A stretch of 64,000 bases of DNA from positions 744,001 to 808,000 of the forward strand of contig NZ_JAAHIH010000003.1 of NCBI RefSeq assembly GCF_010671925.1. The letters are read 5' to 3'. A model generated the notes under the pieces. The model was not told the origin of the DNA and ran no database searches. It saw nothing but the letters and a program-made list of their open reading frames with translations. Made by a program: the position numbers and the translations under genes. Of this stretch, positions 8,772-17,496 are shown in pieces (the first letter of the stretch is position 1; the number at the start of each line of letters is the position of its first letter). The DNA comes from Moorena sp. SIOASIH (lineage in GTDB: Bacteria > Cyanobacteriota > Cyanobacteriia > Cyanobacteriales > Coleofasciculaceae).

Positions 8772-9581
8772 ATGAATCTAAAAAATCAGGTAAATGATCG
8801 TCCGAAAACGGCTCTGATTACTGGTGCATCCAGTGGAATTGGTTATGAATTTACCAAGTTATTTGCTCGCGATGGCTACAAGTTAGTACTAGTGGCCAGA
8901 AGTGAGTCGAAACTATCTCAACTGGCCGAGGATTTTAGGGAAAAATTTGGGACATTCGTCAGGGTTATTCCGAAGGATTTGTCAGTTCCAGGAGCTGCAC
9001 AGGAGATCTTTGACCAGCTGCAAGAGGAAGGTACCAAGGTTGATGCACTAGTCAACAACGCGGGATTCGCTACCTATGGACCTTTTGCTGAAACAGACCT
9101 GGCTACTGAACTAGCCATGATGCAGCTAAACATAGTAGCCCTGACCCATTTGACCAAATTATTTGTGCCAGCTATGGTGCAACAACAGTATGGAAAAATT
9201 TTAAATATTGCCTCCACCGCAGCGTTTCAGCCTGGTCCGTTGATGGCAGTCTATTATGGGACGAAAGCCTATGTCCTATCCTTTTCTGAGGCAATTGCCA
9301 ATGAACTCAAGGGTTCAGGGGTGACGGTAACTACTCTGTGCCCAGGACCAACAGAATCGGGTTTTCAAGCTCGGGCAAACATGGAAGACTCTAAGCTGGT
9401 TAGTGGACAAAAGATTATGAATGCTGAAACTGTTGCTAGGATTGGCTATCTTGGTCTGATGAAAAATCGAACTGTTATTGTCCCTGGTCTCAAAAACCAG
9501 TTGCTTGCCCTGAGTATAAGATTTATGCCCCGAAATCTAGTAACCCAAGTGGTGAGAAGCATGCAAGAAAGGAGCCACTAG
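8772..9581 (+). CDS. Short-chain dehydrogenase/reductase
   Basis: A 269-residue classical SDR, a Rossmann-fold NAD(P)-dependent alcohol/ketone oxidoreductase. Cofactor loop TGASSGIG at residues 17-24, NNAG at 95-98, and the catalytic S148, Y161 and K165 in the expected spacing (YYGTK) are all present. The C-terminal region (KNQLLALSIRFMPRNL) is hydrophobic and basic, as in SDRs acting on lipid or acyl substrates (DltE/YqjQ-like). It is the first of three same-strand genes followed by the P450 and the heme dioxygenase, with about 310-bp gaps, so separate promoters are possible. Likely redox of a hydroxy/keto group on the dioxygenase-P450 product; substrate unknown. Confidence 0.88.
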   Translation: MNLKNQVNDRPKTALITGASSGIGYEFTKLFARDGYKLVLVARSESKLSQLAEDFREKFGTFVRVIPKDLSVPGAAQEIFDQLQEEGTKVDALVNNAGFATYGPFAETDLATELAMMQLNIVALTHLTKLFVPAMVQQQYGKILNIASTAAFQPGPLMAVYYGTKAYVLSFSEAIANELKGSGVTVTTLCPGPTESGFQARANMEDSKLVSGQKIMNAETVARIGYLGLMKNRTVIVPGLKNQLLALSIRFMPRNLVTQVVRSMQERSH

Positions 9582-9678
9582 TTCTCAGGCCCAGTGATGA
9601 AATCAGGTGATGGTGTGATGGGATGATGAAGTGATGGGCTAATAATAAGAATTGTTGATTCTTTACTATTGTGTAGGT

Positions 9679-9745
9679 GATCTGGTCATGGCCTGATCCG
9701 GTCATGGCTTGATCCGGTCATGGCTTGATCCGGTGATCTAGCTAA
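9679..9745. repeat. Short tandem repeat in SDR-P450 gap
   Basis: Three to four copies of a 17-bp unit close to GATCCGGTCATGGCTT, flanked by further TGATC-rich sequence. The 312-bp gap 9582-9893 holds no gene. Confidence 0.6.
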
Positions 9746-9893
9746 TCGGGTGATCGGGAGAATTATGAATAATCAATACTCTCAGTGAGAAATTATAGCT
9801 TAAGCTGATAGCCTTAAGGAAAATACAAGCAATGGATAAGTCTGCTGGAAAGCCTCAAGTAAGATTTGTAAAGAAAACAATGAGCAATGAATA

Positions 9894-11186
9894 ATGAACA
9901 CCTACCCTTCTACCAATGTACTCGACTTGTTACGGCTTCTGGGTAATCTAGCCAGTGGCTTTATCCGTAACCCCCGTGGTTTCGACCTTGAAAAAGTATT
10001 AGGGGGTTGGATTGGTGATGTAATCAAACGCTATGGTAGTAAAAATGTCATTCTAAACTTTCTTCTCAAGAAAGTCTTGCTAGTATCTGGGCGTGACTTA
10101 TCAGACCGCATTTTACAAGACCCACCAGACAGCCAAGGCTATATCGAAGGCAATCTCAAGAAGGATGGTATGTCTTTTCTTGCCCCCAACGCCCTCACTA
10201 TCAGCCATGATCAGCAGTGGCAGCGCCTGAGACCTTATAACGAGGGAGTGCTTGGCACAGGTTCCCAGCACCAGTACCAACAGGCTTTCCTCGAACAGGT
10301 ACATCATGCTTTTTCAAAGCCAGTGTCCAACATTGAGGATATCCGGAAATGTATGGGTGAGGCAATGCTTGGCATCGTATTTGGGGAAAATGTTGCTCCT
10401 GAGCGGTTGATCAAGGATATACAGGTGTTATTCTCAATGGTGGGAAATCCGATCAAGCGGATTGTATTGGGAAGGTTTGAAACTAAGCGTTTAGAAAAAT
10501 TCTATGAAACTCTTGAGCAGCTTTGGGAAGGCAGCGAAGCCTCTGAAAAGCCCTCCCTGTTGTCTATGGCTCATGGCATAAAGCCCTACACTACCGAAGA
10601 GGAACTCCTGCAACAAATCCCCCACTGGATGTTTACTTTTACTGGTTCAGGGACTGACTTGCTGGCGAGAACCCTGACTCTGATTACCTCTAGACCAGAG
10701 GTGCTCGAACGAGTGCGACAGGAAATCAAGGAAACGGGTTCCTTGGAGCAAGCCTCAACAATTGCTAAGCTCAGCTATTTGGAAGCTTGTTTGTTGGAAA
10801 CTGGTCGTTTGTTCCCTCCAGTGACCAGAACCTTTCACATCACAACAGCTGGGGACAGGTTTAATAACACCCGTATTCCCCCAGACATGGAAATTCTGCA
10901 ATTTTTCCCAATCATGCAACGGGACCGGTCTAAAGACCCATCCACGGATTCGTTTGTACCTCAACGGTGGCTAGATCCGACCGAGCAGGACAATTCGACT
11001 TACTCCAATTTGTTTCTGAGAGGATCTCGTACTTGCCCCGGAAGGGATTTGATCCTGTTTGTGTGTAAGAGTGCGATCGCAATTCTCCTAGACCAGCAGC
11101 AGCTGACATCCAAAACCAATGCACTCTCCCGAGACCCTCTACCAGCCTACTTCCCAGAAAAGGATATCCAATTTGTTAACCCTTGA
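9894..11186 (+). CDS. Cytochrome P450
   Basis: A 430-residue soluble P450. Helix C has W109/R113 (WQRLR). The K-helix ExxR is E302-R305 (ETGR). The PERF-like FVPQRW lies at 354-359, and the heme loop FLRGSRTCPG places the thiolate ligand at C381. The oxygen-activating I-helix is atypical: where AGxDT is usual it reads TGSGT (250-254), losing the acidic residue but keeping Thr, followed by Asp255. Loss of the acid-Thr pair is seen in hydroperoxide-rearranging P450s (CYP74, CYP8A and fungal Ppo P450 domains). No membrane anchor is visible. It lies directly before a fatty-acid-type heme dioxygenase, so a hydroperoxide isomerase or dehydratase role is inferred; monooxygenase is the alternative. 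Confidence 0.92.
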   Translation: MNTYPSTNVLDLLRLLGNLASGFIRNPRGFDLEKVLGGWIGDVIKRYGSKNVILNFLLKKVLLVSGRDLSDRILQDPPDSQGYIEGNLKKDGMSFLAPNALTISHDQQWQRLRPYNEGVLGTGSQHQYQQAFLEQVHHAFSKPVSNIEDIRKCMGEAMLGIVFGENVAPERLIKDIQVLFSMVGNPIKRIVLGRFETKRLEKFYETLEQLWEGSEASEKPSLLSMAHGIKPYTTEEELLQQIPHWMFTFTGSGTDLLARTLTLITSRPEVLERVRQEIKETGSLEQASTIAKLSYLEACLLETGRLFPPVTRTFHITTAGDRFNNTRIPPDMEILQFFPIMQRDRSKDPSTDSFVPQRWLDPTEQDNSTYSNLFLRGSRTCPGRDLILFVCKSAIAILLDQQQLTSKTNALSRDPLPAYFPEKDIQFVNP

Positions 11187-11501
11187 CGGCTTGTGAAATT
11201 AATTGACAGTTGAGTGATCAGCAAAGAGTACCCCAGATGGGTACTGTCAATCCCTGTAAATTATACAACACTAGATTTATTAGTCAATCCTCTTTAATTT
11301 ATAAATTAATGAGTTATGATAAACATAAAAAACTAAGAAATAGAAAGAGCTAGACAACGGTGAATTAAGGATTAATTAAGATCATGCTCAGTCCTATTCA
11401 CCATAGCTTAGGAGTGAGCAGTAAGCTCTGACCGGAATTCCTGACACTCCCAACCTAAAACACTAAATACCTCGGTAATAAAAACTAAAGGAATTAGCAC
11501 A
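11187..11501. other. 315-bp gap between P450 and dioxygenase genes, no gene seen
   Basis: AT-rich (about 11270-11380), without an ORF. AAAGGAATTAGCACA just before the ATG at 11502 contains a plausible ribosome-binding site (AAAGGA). A promoter for the dioxygenase could lie here. Confidence 0.45.
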
Positions 11502-13259
11502 ATGACAAAGAAACCTTGGCATGAGTTTCCTACTCCTCTAGCCCTGTTAAAATTAAATAAATTCCGGGATAATTTGCGGGAAGAAAACCTGCACGATACC
11601 TCCCAATTACCCACAAAAGGGGAGCCCCCTGAACCCACTCCTAGTCCTGATGGTCGCCATCTTAAAATTCGTACAGCGGATGGTTCATTTAATGACCCCA
11701 ATGATCCCAAAATGGGGATGGCTGGCACCCGCTTTGGACGCAATGTACCCCTGAAAGACGGTTACCCCGACGAAAAGAATTTACTCAATCCCAACCCCCG
11801 TACGATCAGTCGGAAGTTATTGACCCGGGATGAATTTGTCCCAGCTTCGACCTTAAACCTAACAGCTGCAGCCTGGATTCAATTCCAGACCCACGATTGG
11901 TTTTCTCATGGCTATAATGAGTCCCAGGAGAAAATCGAGATTCCTCTGGAACAGGATGACCCCTGGCCAGAAGAGTACCGACCTCTGGAAATTGAAAAAA
12001 CTCCAAAAGACCCCACTCGTTCTGAAGACGATACCAACAATCCGCCAACCTTTATCAACCGAGAAACTCACTGGTGGGATGCTTCCCAAATCTATGGCAG
12101 TTATCAGGAAACTATCGATAAGGTGCGTAGCCATGTCGATGGTAAGATGATCATTGGTGATGACGGTTTGTTACCTGTCAACCCAGAGAACGGAATCGAT
12201 ATTGTGGGCTTTGACGATAACTGGTGGATAGGACTGAGCATGTTGCATATCCTGTTCGTCAAAGAGCACAACACTATCTGTGATCATCTGAAAAAACAAT
12301 ATCCTGACTGGACAGATGATGACCTGTTCGACCACGCTCGACTGATTAATGCTGCCTTGCTAGCTAAAATTCATACTGTGGAATGGACTCCGGGCATCCT
12401 GGGACATCCCGCCTTGCAAGTTGCCATGAGAGCGAATTGGTGGGGTATGTTGGGTCAGGAATTCAAAAATCGCTTTGGGCGTATTGGGGACAATGAAGTA
12501 GTCAGCGGCATTGTTGGCTCATCTACTGACCACCATACTGCTCCCTACTACCTCACCGAAGAATTCGTTTCTGTGTATCGGATGCATCCCCTCATCCCCG
12601 ATGAATTCCAGTTTTACTCGGTTAAAGACGGTAAAGAGCTGCTGACAAAAGACTTTTTTGAAGTTTCTGGCAAGCGCTCACGGGCCATTATAGAACAGGT
12701 AGATATAGCTGATTTATTCTACTCTTTTGGAATCAGCCACCCAGGTGCTGTCACCCTTTACAATTATCCCAAGAAATTGCAGCAGCTAGTGAGGGACAAC
12801 GGTGAAGTATTTGACTTAGCTGCTGTAGATATCCTGCGAGATCGGGAGCGAGGAGTTCCCCGCTACAACCAGTTCCGGGAACTGATTGGTCGCGGTCGAG
12901 TTAAATCCTTCGAGGAAATCACTGAGAAGCCAGAATGGGCGAAAGAATTGCGGGAGGTTTACAACAATGATATCGATAGTGTAGACCTAATGATAGGTAT
13001 GTTTGCTGAAAATCCTCCTAAGGGATTTGGTTTCAGCGATACCGCCTTTCGGATATTCATTCTGATGGCATCCCGACGACTGAAAAGCGATCGCTTCTTT
13101 ACTAAGGATTACACTGCCGAAATCTATACTCAATTTGGTCTGGACTGGATTGACAAGAACACTTTCATAAGTATTCTGCTCCGACATTACCCCAGCTTAG
13201 CTGCTAGTCTTGAGGGTGTTGAAAATGGCTTTGCTCCCTGGAAACGCATAGTCAAATAA
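11502..13259 (+). CDS. Animal-peroxidase-family fatty-acid heme dioxygenase (COX / alpha-DOX-like)
   Basis: A 585-residue member of the peroxidase-cyclooxygenase superfamily. Distal heme His131 sits in FQTHDWF. EEFVSVYRMHPLIPDEF holds the presumed catalytic Tyr359 and the proximal heme ligand His362, the same Tyr-x-x-His arrangement as COX Tyr385/His388 and plant alpha-DOX. MRANWWGMLG and HTVEW also recall alpha-DOX and fungal/cyanobacterial linoleate dioxygenases. The family adds O2 to fatty acids through a tyrosyl radical to give hydroperoxides. There is no signal peptide and no EGF or membrane-binding module. The preceding P450 gene mirrors the fused dioxygenase-P450 layout of fungal Ppo enzymes. 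Regiochemistry (alpha, C8 or C10) cannot be told from sequence. Confidence 0.92.
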   Translation: MTKKPWHEFPTPLALLKLNKFRDNLREENLHDTSQLPTKGEPPEPTPSPDGRHLKIRTADGSFNDPNDPKMGMAGTRFGRNVPLKDGYPDEKNLLNPNPRTISRKLLTRDEFVPASTLNLTAAAWIQFQTHDWFSHGYNESQEKIEIPLEQDDPWPEEYRPLEIEKTPKDPTRSEDDTNNPPTFINRETHWWDASQIYGSYQETIDKVRSHVDGKMIIGDDGLLPVNPENGIDIVGFDDNWWIGLSMLHILFVKEHNTICDHLKKQYPDWTDDDLFDHARLINAALLAKIHTVEWTPGILGHPALQVAMRANWWGMLGQEFKNRFGRIGDNEVVSGIVGSSTDHHTAPYYLTEEFVSVYRMHPLIPDEFQFYSVKDGKELLTKDFFEVSGKRSRAIIEQVDIADLFYSFGISHPGAVTLYNYPKKLQQLVRDNGEVFDLAAVDILRDRERGVPRYNQFRELIGRGRVKSFEEITEKPEWAKELREVYNNDIDSVDLMIGMFAENPPKGFGFSDTAFRIFILMASRRLKSDRFFTKDYTAEIYTQFGLDWIDKNTFISILLRHYPSLAASLEGVENGFAPWKRIVK

Positions 13260-13287
13260 TGGCCTAGTTGAACCTTTGGGTTAAAGT

Positions 13288-13385
13288 TGATACTCCCCGC
13301 TCGCTCAGAGACGGGGATTTTTGTTTCAACGACGAATCTTGCTGCTCCTGGTTTGCACCGCTAACAGTAGAGGTCAAATCTCCCT
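13288..13385 (-). mobile_element. Orphan TnpB-element right end
   Basis: Closely matches the right end of the TnpB element at 4881-4985: TTGA(C/T)ACTCCCCG, a GGGGATT hairpin arm, AACAGTAGAGG(C/T)CAAATCTCC, with the same spacing. No tnpB remains, so this is a solo end or relic in the gap between the dioxygenase and ydcF genes. It could still be transcribed as a guide-RNA scaffold. Confidence 0.7.
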
Positions 13386-13402
13386 AGGTGCGCTTTCCGC
13401 AT

Positions 13403-14101
13403 CTAATTATTAAATTCGCCACGGGTCGCACCTGAGGAAATTCCCCCCTGACGCTCACACTTGAAACCCGACTCACGCCAAGCCTTCATGTCTACATCCG
13501 TGAGCTGGATTAGATCAGAGCATCGGGGTTGAATGACTTGAGACAGCAGCGCCCAAACCAAGCTGCGAGCAATGTCTATCCCAGTTTTGAGAGGGGATTC
13601 TAAATTACCAGGAATACCTTTCTCTTGCACCAACTCTGTGTCTACCCAAATCCCATGAGCTCCCAGAAGAATTTGCCCCATCCACTGAGCCCGTGGTAGA
13701 TGGGTGCCAGAGGTAATTAACTGGACCTTACGAACACCCCACCGTCGGAAAATTGGGATACTAAAGAAAAAGTTACCAAAGGTAGAATTGGCACACTTTT
13801 CTAACCAAACCTGTTCCGAAGATGCCATCTCCCGCTGAAAAATTAGCCAAATGCAGGGGTCTGGGGATCCATGAGAAATCAGAATTCGCTGGTCTGGGTA
13901 CTGTTTGGCTAATTCAGCAACATGCATTTCTCGACGAATACTCCCCCCTAGCACAAAGAAGGTATCCACGGGTGCTGATGCTGCTGCGTTCAATCTCAGA
14001 GTATTAATTAGCAGCCAGCCACACAAGAACAGTGCTAGGGTTAATAACCCCCAAAGTCTTAGGCGTCTTCGCCATTCTACTGCTCGTGACAAGTTGATCA
14101 T
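13403..14101 (-). CDS. YdcF/ElyC-family (DUF218) membrane protein
   Basis: A 232-residue protein with one N-terminal membrane helix (about residues 14-35) and a DUF218 domain: VDTFFVLGGSIRREMHVAELAKQ..., ILISHGS, a central Cys-rich stretch, and WALL near the end. This family (YdcF, SanA, ElyC) is associated with envelope or carrier-lipid metabolism, but the chemistry is unsettled. It is convergent with the dioxygenase gene and shares strand with the EVE gene, whose stop lies 20 bp upstream of its start, suggesting cotranscription. Confidence 0.75.
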   Translation of the reverse strand: MINLSRAVEWRRRLRLWGLLTLALFLCGWLLINTLRLNAAASAPVDTFFVLGGSIRREMHVAELAKQYPDQRILISHGSPDPCIWLIFQREMASSEQVWLEKCANSTFGNFFFSIPIFRRWGVRKVQLITSGTHLPRAQWMGQILLGAHGIWVDTELVQEKGIPGNLESPLKTGIDIARSLVWALLSQVIQPRCSDLIQLTDVDMKAWRESGFKCERQGGISSGATRGEFNN

Positions 14102-14121
14102 TCATTCATCGGCCTGAAATA

Positions 14122-14595
14122 TTACCTTTGACTTGGATTTTTGGCTTGAGTGATACCTATAATTTTATGAGCTACTGCCTGAGAAACTGGCATCACCGAG
14201 AGGCGATTTCCACGTCTGGTCACCCATAGCTCTTGGTCGCTAAATTCCTGTTTAAGGGTTGAAAGCTCTAGCAAATGGGGAAAAACCTCGACAAATTGCA
14301 CTAGCACAGTATGCCAACGAGGAGATTCAACACTTGATTTGGGGTCGTAGTAAGGGCTAGTTTTGTCAAACTGAGTTGGGTCAACTACTTCACTTTTAAC
14401 AATTTCCATTAAGCCCACAATTCCAGGGGGTTTGGTGTTGGAATGGTAGAAAAAAGCCAAGTCTCCCTCCTTCATTTCACGCAGAAAGTTTCGAGCTTGG
14501 TAATTACGAACACCATCCCAAATTGTTTTCCCTTCTTTTTCCAGATCAGTGATGCTATAGACTTGTGGTTCCGACTTCATCAACCAGTAATTCAT
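14122..14595 (-). CDS. EVE-domain protein
   Basis: A 157-residue single-domain EVE protein (PUA-like fold, related to human THYN1). The start MNYWLMKSEPQVYSI, the segment WDGVRNYQARNFLREMKEGD and FYHSNTKPPGIVGL are characteristic. EVE domains bind modified bases in nucleic acids; the stand-alone bacterial form has no firmly known role. It lies 20 bp upstream of ydcF on the same strand. Length and motifs are intact. Confidence 0.88.
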   Translation of the reverse strand: MNYWLMKSEPQVYSITDLEKEGKTIWDGVRNYQARNFLREMKEGDLAFFYHSNTKPPGIVGLMEIVKSEVVDPTQFDKTSPYYDPKSSVESPRWHTVLVQFVEVFPHLLELSTLKQEFSDQELWVTRRGNRLSVMPVSQAVAHKIIGITQAKNPSQR

Positions 14596-14638
14596 TAGTT
14601 ATAGGGTTTTAAAAGGAGATGTGAAACTAGTATTGAGC

Positions 14639-14771
14639 AAAAAAGCGACTGCATCAAGACAATCCGATGATTTTTTGGTCTTTTTCTAAATCAGGATTTG
14701 GTTTCCTGATCTATTTGGAAATGCTGATCAAGTCCGGTTAGTTACTTGGTTTATGCTCAAGTCGCTTTTTG
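14639..14771. repeat. Inverted-repeat-bounded element (MITE-like)
   Basis: A 133-bp stretch bounded by AAAAAAGCGACT and its complement AGTCGCTTTTT, filling the gap between the divergent EVE and SOUL genes. No ORF. No clear target duplication was found, so a long hairpin or divergent-promoter structure remains possible. Confidence 0.4.
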
Positions 14772-14865
14772 TTATTCGTAATTTTTCCTTCGTCCTATAA
14801 CTATAATGATCTTGAACTTCCTAAACAAGGCGTAGTATTCCACTGTTAGTTAATTTTACTCCCTG

Positions 14866-15486
14866 ATGAAGCTATCCAAATTTATCTTGCCTGTAGGCTT
14901 ACTGGCAATTGTCTTACTGGGATGGAGAGTGTTCAGTGCTGCCTCTGCTCCCCTACCAGAAGGGTTTCCACCTCCTACCCCAGCTGGCAAAATCGAAATC
15001 AAACACTACCCTGCCTATCGCGCTGCCACAGTAGCCTATTCTGGGGAGCTGTCTGAGGCAGCTAATCGTGCTTTTGGCTCCCTGTACCGCCATATTAGCT
15101 CTAACGATATTTCCATGACTGCTCCGGTAGAGACTCGTTATCCTATCAGTACCCTGGAAACTAGCCAGGGAGGTTCCCTTGCTCAGCTTGGTGTTGCCTA
15201 TGTATCATTTCTATACAACCGTCGTAATATCACTCCTGAGCAGATTGAAGGGAATATTAAGGTAGAAGACATACCACCGATGACAGTAGTCAGCCTTGGG
15301 ATGAAAGGTAGCTATAGTTATCTGAGCTACCAACAAAGTATTGAGCAGTTGAAGGAATGGTTAGCCCAACACTCGGAGTATACCGTTGTTGGTACACCCC
15401 GTCGCTTTTTCTATGATTCTCCCTTCGTCCCGGAACCCCTAAAGCGCAGTGAAGTTCAAGTTCCGATTCGACCAGTAAATGACTAA
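14866..15486 (+). CDS. SOUL heme-binding family protein
   Basis: A 206-residue protein with an N-terminal hydrophobic signal or anchor segment (residues 5-28) and then a SOUL/HEBP domain: IEIKHYPAYRAATVAYSG, SMTAPVETRYP, SYLSYQQSIEQL and YDSPFVPEPLKRSEVQVPI. SOUL proteins bind heme or tetrapyrroles. The export signal suggests a periplasmic or thylakoid-lumen place. It stands alone on the plus strand. Starting at the ATG at 14866 keeps the signal peptide intact. Confidence 0.88.
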   Translation: MKLSKFILPVGLLAIVLLGWRVFSAASAPLPEGFPPPTPAGKIEIKHYPAYRAATVAYSGELSEAANRAFGSLYRHISSNDISMTAPVETRYPISTLETSQGGSLAQLGVAYVSFLYNRRNITPEQIEGNIKVEDIPPMTVVSLGMKGSYSYLSYQQSIEQLKEWLAQHSEYTVVGTPRRFFYDSPFVPEPLKRSEVQVPIRPVND

Positions 15487-15694
15487 TATCAATTGTAAGC
15501 ATATGCGCTACGCCCACGCTACGGGAACAGGGGTCAGCGGTCAGCCGTCAGTAGACTTAACAGAGATTAAACGAATGCTTACCTGTTTTATTAAAAAGCT
15601 GATACGCGACACGCTGATAGCTGATAGCTTACTATCAATTGACTTTCTTCCTGCTACCAATAATGATAGTTAGAGTGATCAGGATTTTTTTAAA

Positions 15695-16660
15695 ATGGAA
15701 AGACAAGAATTATTTGAATCCAAGGGTGCAAGGATTTATGGAACACTTACCCTACCAGAAGGTGTGGAAAACCCCTCCGCTTGCCTATTCATTGGCGGGT
15801 CTTTTCCTCAGACAAGAGACGGAAATCTAGATAATTCAAAAACCGATTGGTTTCCTAAACCATTACCAGAGCGAAACCTGTTCCGGGATGAAGCTAGAAT
15901 TTTGGAGGAAATCGGGATAGCGACATTTAGATATGATAAGCGAGGATGTGGTCAAAGCGAAGGAAATTTTAATACTACTGGGCTGTTTGACTTGGTAGAT
16001 GATGCTCGGATGGCATTGCAATGGATGCGGAGTATTCCTGAGATTGACACCAGTAGAATCGGAGTTCTTGGTCAAAGTGAAGGGGCTGTAATTGCTTTAA
16101 TTTTGGCAGCTTCTGACCCAGACATTAATTTTTTTGTTTGGCAAGGTGGCATTTATAACAACCTAGAAGGGATAATCAAATGGCAAGCCGAAGCCTTTGA
16201 AAAATTAGATAGTACAACTATCAAAAAATTAAAGGAAAATATGCCATTAATTTATTGGATATACAAACAGATTGATGAAATTTATGCTAGCGCAAAAAGG
16301 GGTGAAGAGTTCTTTCGCATCGGAGATGAAGATTGGTCTTTTAATTATTACCTACCGCCGGGCAAAGAGCATTTTGACAATCCTCCCTATTTATTTGTGG
16401 ACAAGGTCAAATGCCCAGTACTAATTTTACATGGTGCCTTAGATCACAATACACCTCCAGAAGAAGCTCAACAAATGCAGCAAGCACTTATCGATGCTGG
16501 TAATAGGAATGTGACAACTCATATTTTTCCTGGATTGGATCACAGCTTCAGAAGACTAGGTGACCCAGATGAGGATTTTGTTACTGCTATGAAACGACCC
16601 CTAGATCCAGAAATGCCCCAAGCACTAACTAATTGGCTAAAAGTCTGGCAAGAAAAGTGA
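15695..16660 (+). CDS. Alpha/beta-hydrolase
   Basis: A 321-residue serine hydrolase. The oxyanion-side loop YDKRGCGQSEG (80-90), nucleophile S128 in GQSEG, a late acid in HGALDHNTPPEE and His in FPGLDHSF complete the triad. It belongs to the large dipeptidyl-peptidase/esterase branch; substrate cannot be assigned, with esters or thioesters likely. No signal peptide. The ATG at 15695 follows an AT-rich stretch, and repeat-rich DNA at 15487-15694 separates it from the SOUL gene. Confidence 0.85.
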   Translation: MERQELFESKGARIYGTLTLPEGVENPSACLFIGGSFPQTRDGNLDNSKTDWFPKPLPERNLFRDEARILEEIGIATFRYDKRGCGQSEGNFNTTGLFDLVDDARMALQWMRSIPEIDTSRIGVLGQSEGAVIALILAASDPDINFFVWQGGIYNNLEGIIKWQAEAFEKLDSTTIKKLKENMPLIYWIYKQIDEIYASAKRGEEFFRIGDEDWSFNYYLPPGKEHFDNPPYLFVDKVKCPVLILHGALDHNTPPEEAQQMQQALIDAGNRNVTTHIFPGLDHSFRRLGDPDEDFVTAMKRPLDPEMPQALTNWLKVWQEK

Positions 16661-16774
16661 TCAGGTGATCAGATCAGGTGATGGGGAGATCGGGATATCA
16701 GCTACAGATGAGGAAAGAATAACAGACTATGATATCCCCTTAATCTAGGTAACAAACGCTAATTATTGGCAATC

Positions 16775-16906
16775 GATATATACACCATTCCTCAAGTCCG
16801 GAATCTAGGCTCTCAGGCTAAAGTCTTTGGCTAGACGAACCAAGTCCACCTAAGTGGACTCAAGTTTCTTTCTAGCCTACGGTTACTAACAATGGTGCAA
16901 GATATC
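16775..16906. repeat. MITE-like dispersed element
   Basis: A 132-bp element with imperfect 15-16-bp ends (GATATATACACCATT and the complement of AATGGTGCAAGATATC) and an internal palindrome AGTCCACCTAAGTGGACT near 16846-16863. The rest of the 482-bp gap 16661-17142 has no gene. Confidence 0.45.
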
Positions 16907-17142
16907 AGTTAAAGCGACTTCAGAAATTTTGGGAGTTTCCGGTTAGGAGACCTCATTGGCTGAAATTTATAGGGTTATTTTAGCATAAAAACTCCGGAAT
17001 AGCTAAAAAAAATTACAATTACCAGGTTTTGTCTAAAAATCACTAACTAGTTAAGTGTTACAAGCTCTAGCTATTTAAGTAACCGAAGATTGTAAAATAT
17101 AAGGAAAACGTACTATTTCAGATTCAGAGGTGAGGTAAAGTT

Positions 17143-17388
17143 ATGCCCCGTGGTGGTTATCGAGAAAATAGTGGTCGGAAGCCGAAGTGGAATCTGGGTC
17201 AAACGAAAGCAGTAAGGATTCCGGTAGTGATCGCAGATACAATTCTAGAAGTGGCTAAACGACTGGATGAGGGGGAGAGTATAGAGTCGGTGATTATTCC
17301 TAAATCAGAAACGACTCAACTCTCTCAATTGACTGAAGAAATAGGGGCATCACCAGGAGAATCGAAAGACTCATTAATGGGGTCTTAA
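17143..17388 (+). CDS. Small basic DNA-binding-like protein
   Basis: An 81-residue protein. It opens with a glycine/arginine-rich block, RGGYRENSGRKPKW, common to small cyanobacterial and phage-type proteins and suggestive of nucleic-acid binding. A helix-rich segment follows (VRIPVVIADTILEVAKRLD), like an antitoxin or ribbon-helix-helix N-arm. GAGGTGAGGTAAAGTT before the ATG gives a good ribosome-binding site. No toxin partner is adjacent. Function unknown. Confidence 0.6.
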   Translation: MPRGGYRENSGRKPKWNLGQTKAVRIPVVIADTILEVAKRLDEGESIESVIIPKSETTQLSQLTEEIGASPGESKDSLMGS

Positions 17389-17496
17389 TTCAGAATTAAG
17401 AGTTCAGAGTTCAATAATTTTCCAGCTCAATTCGTAATTCTGAATTCTGAACTCCACAGATATCATAGTACGGGAGCCTTTTGGCTTAGTTTATCT

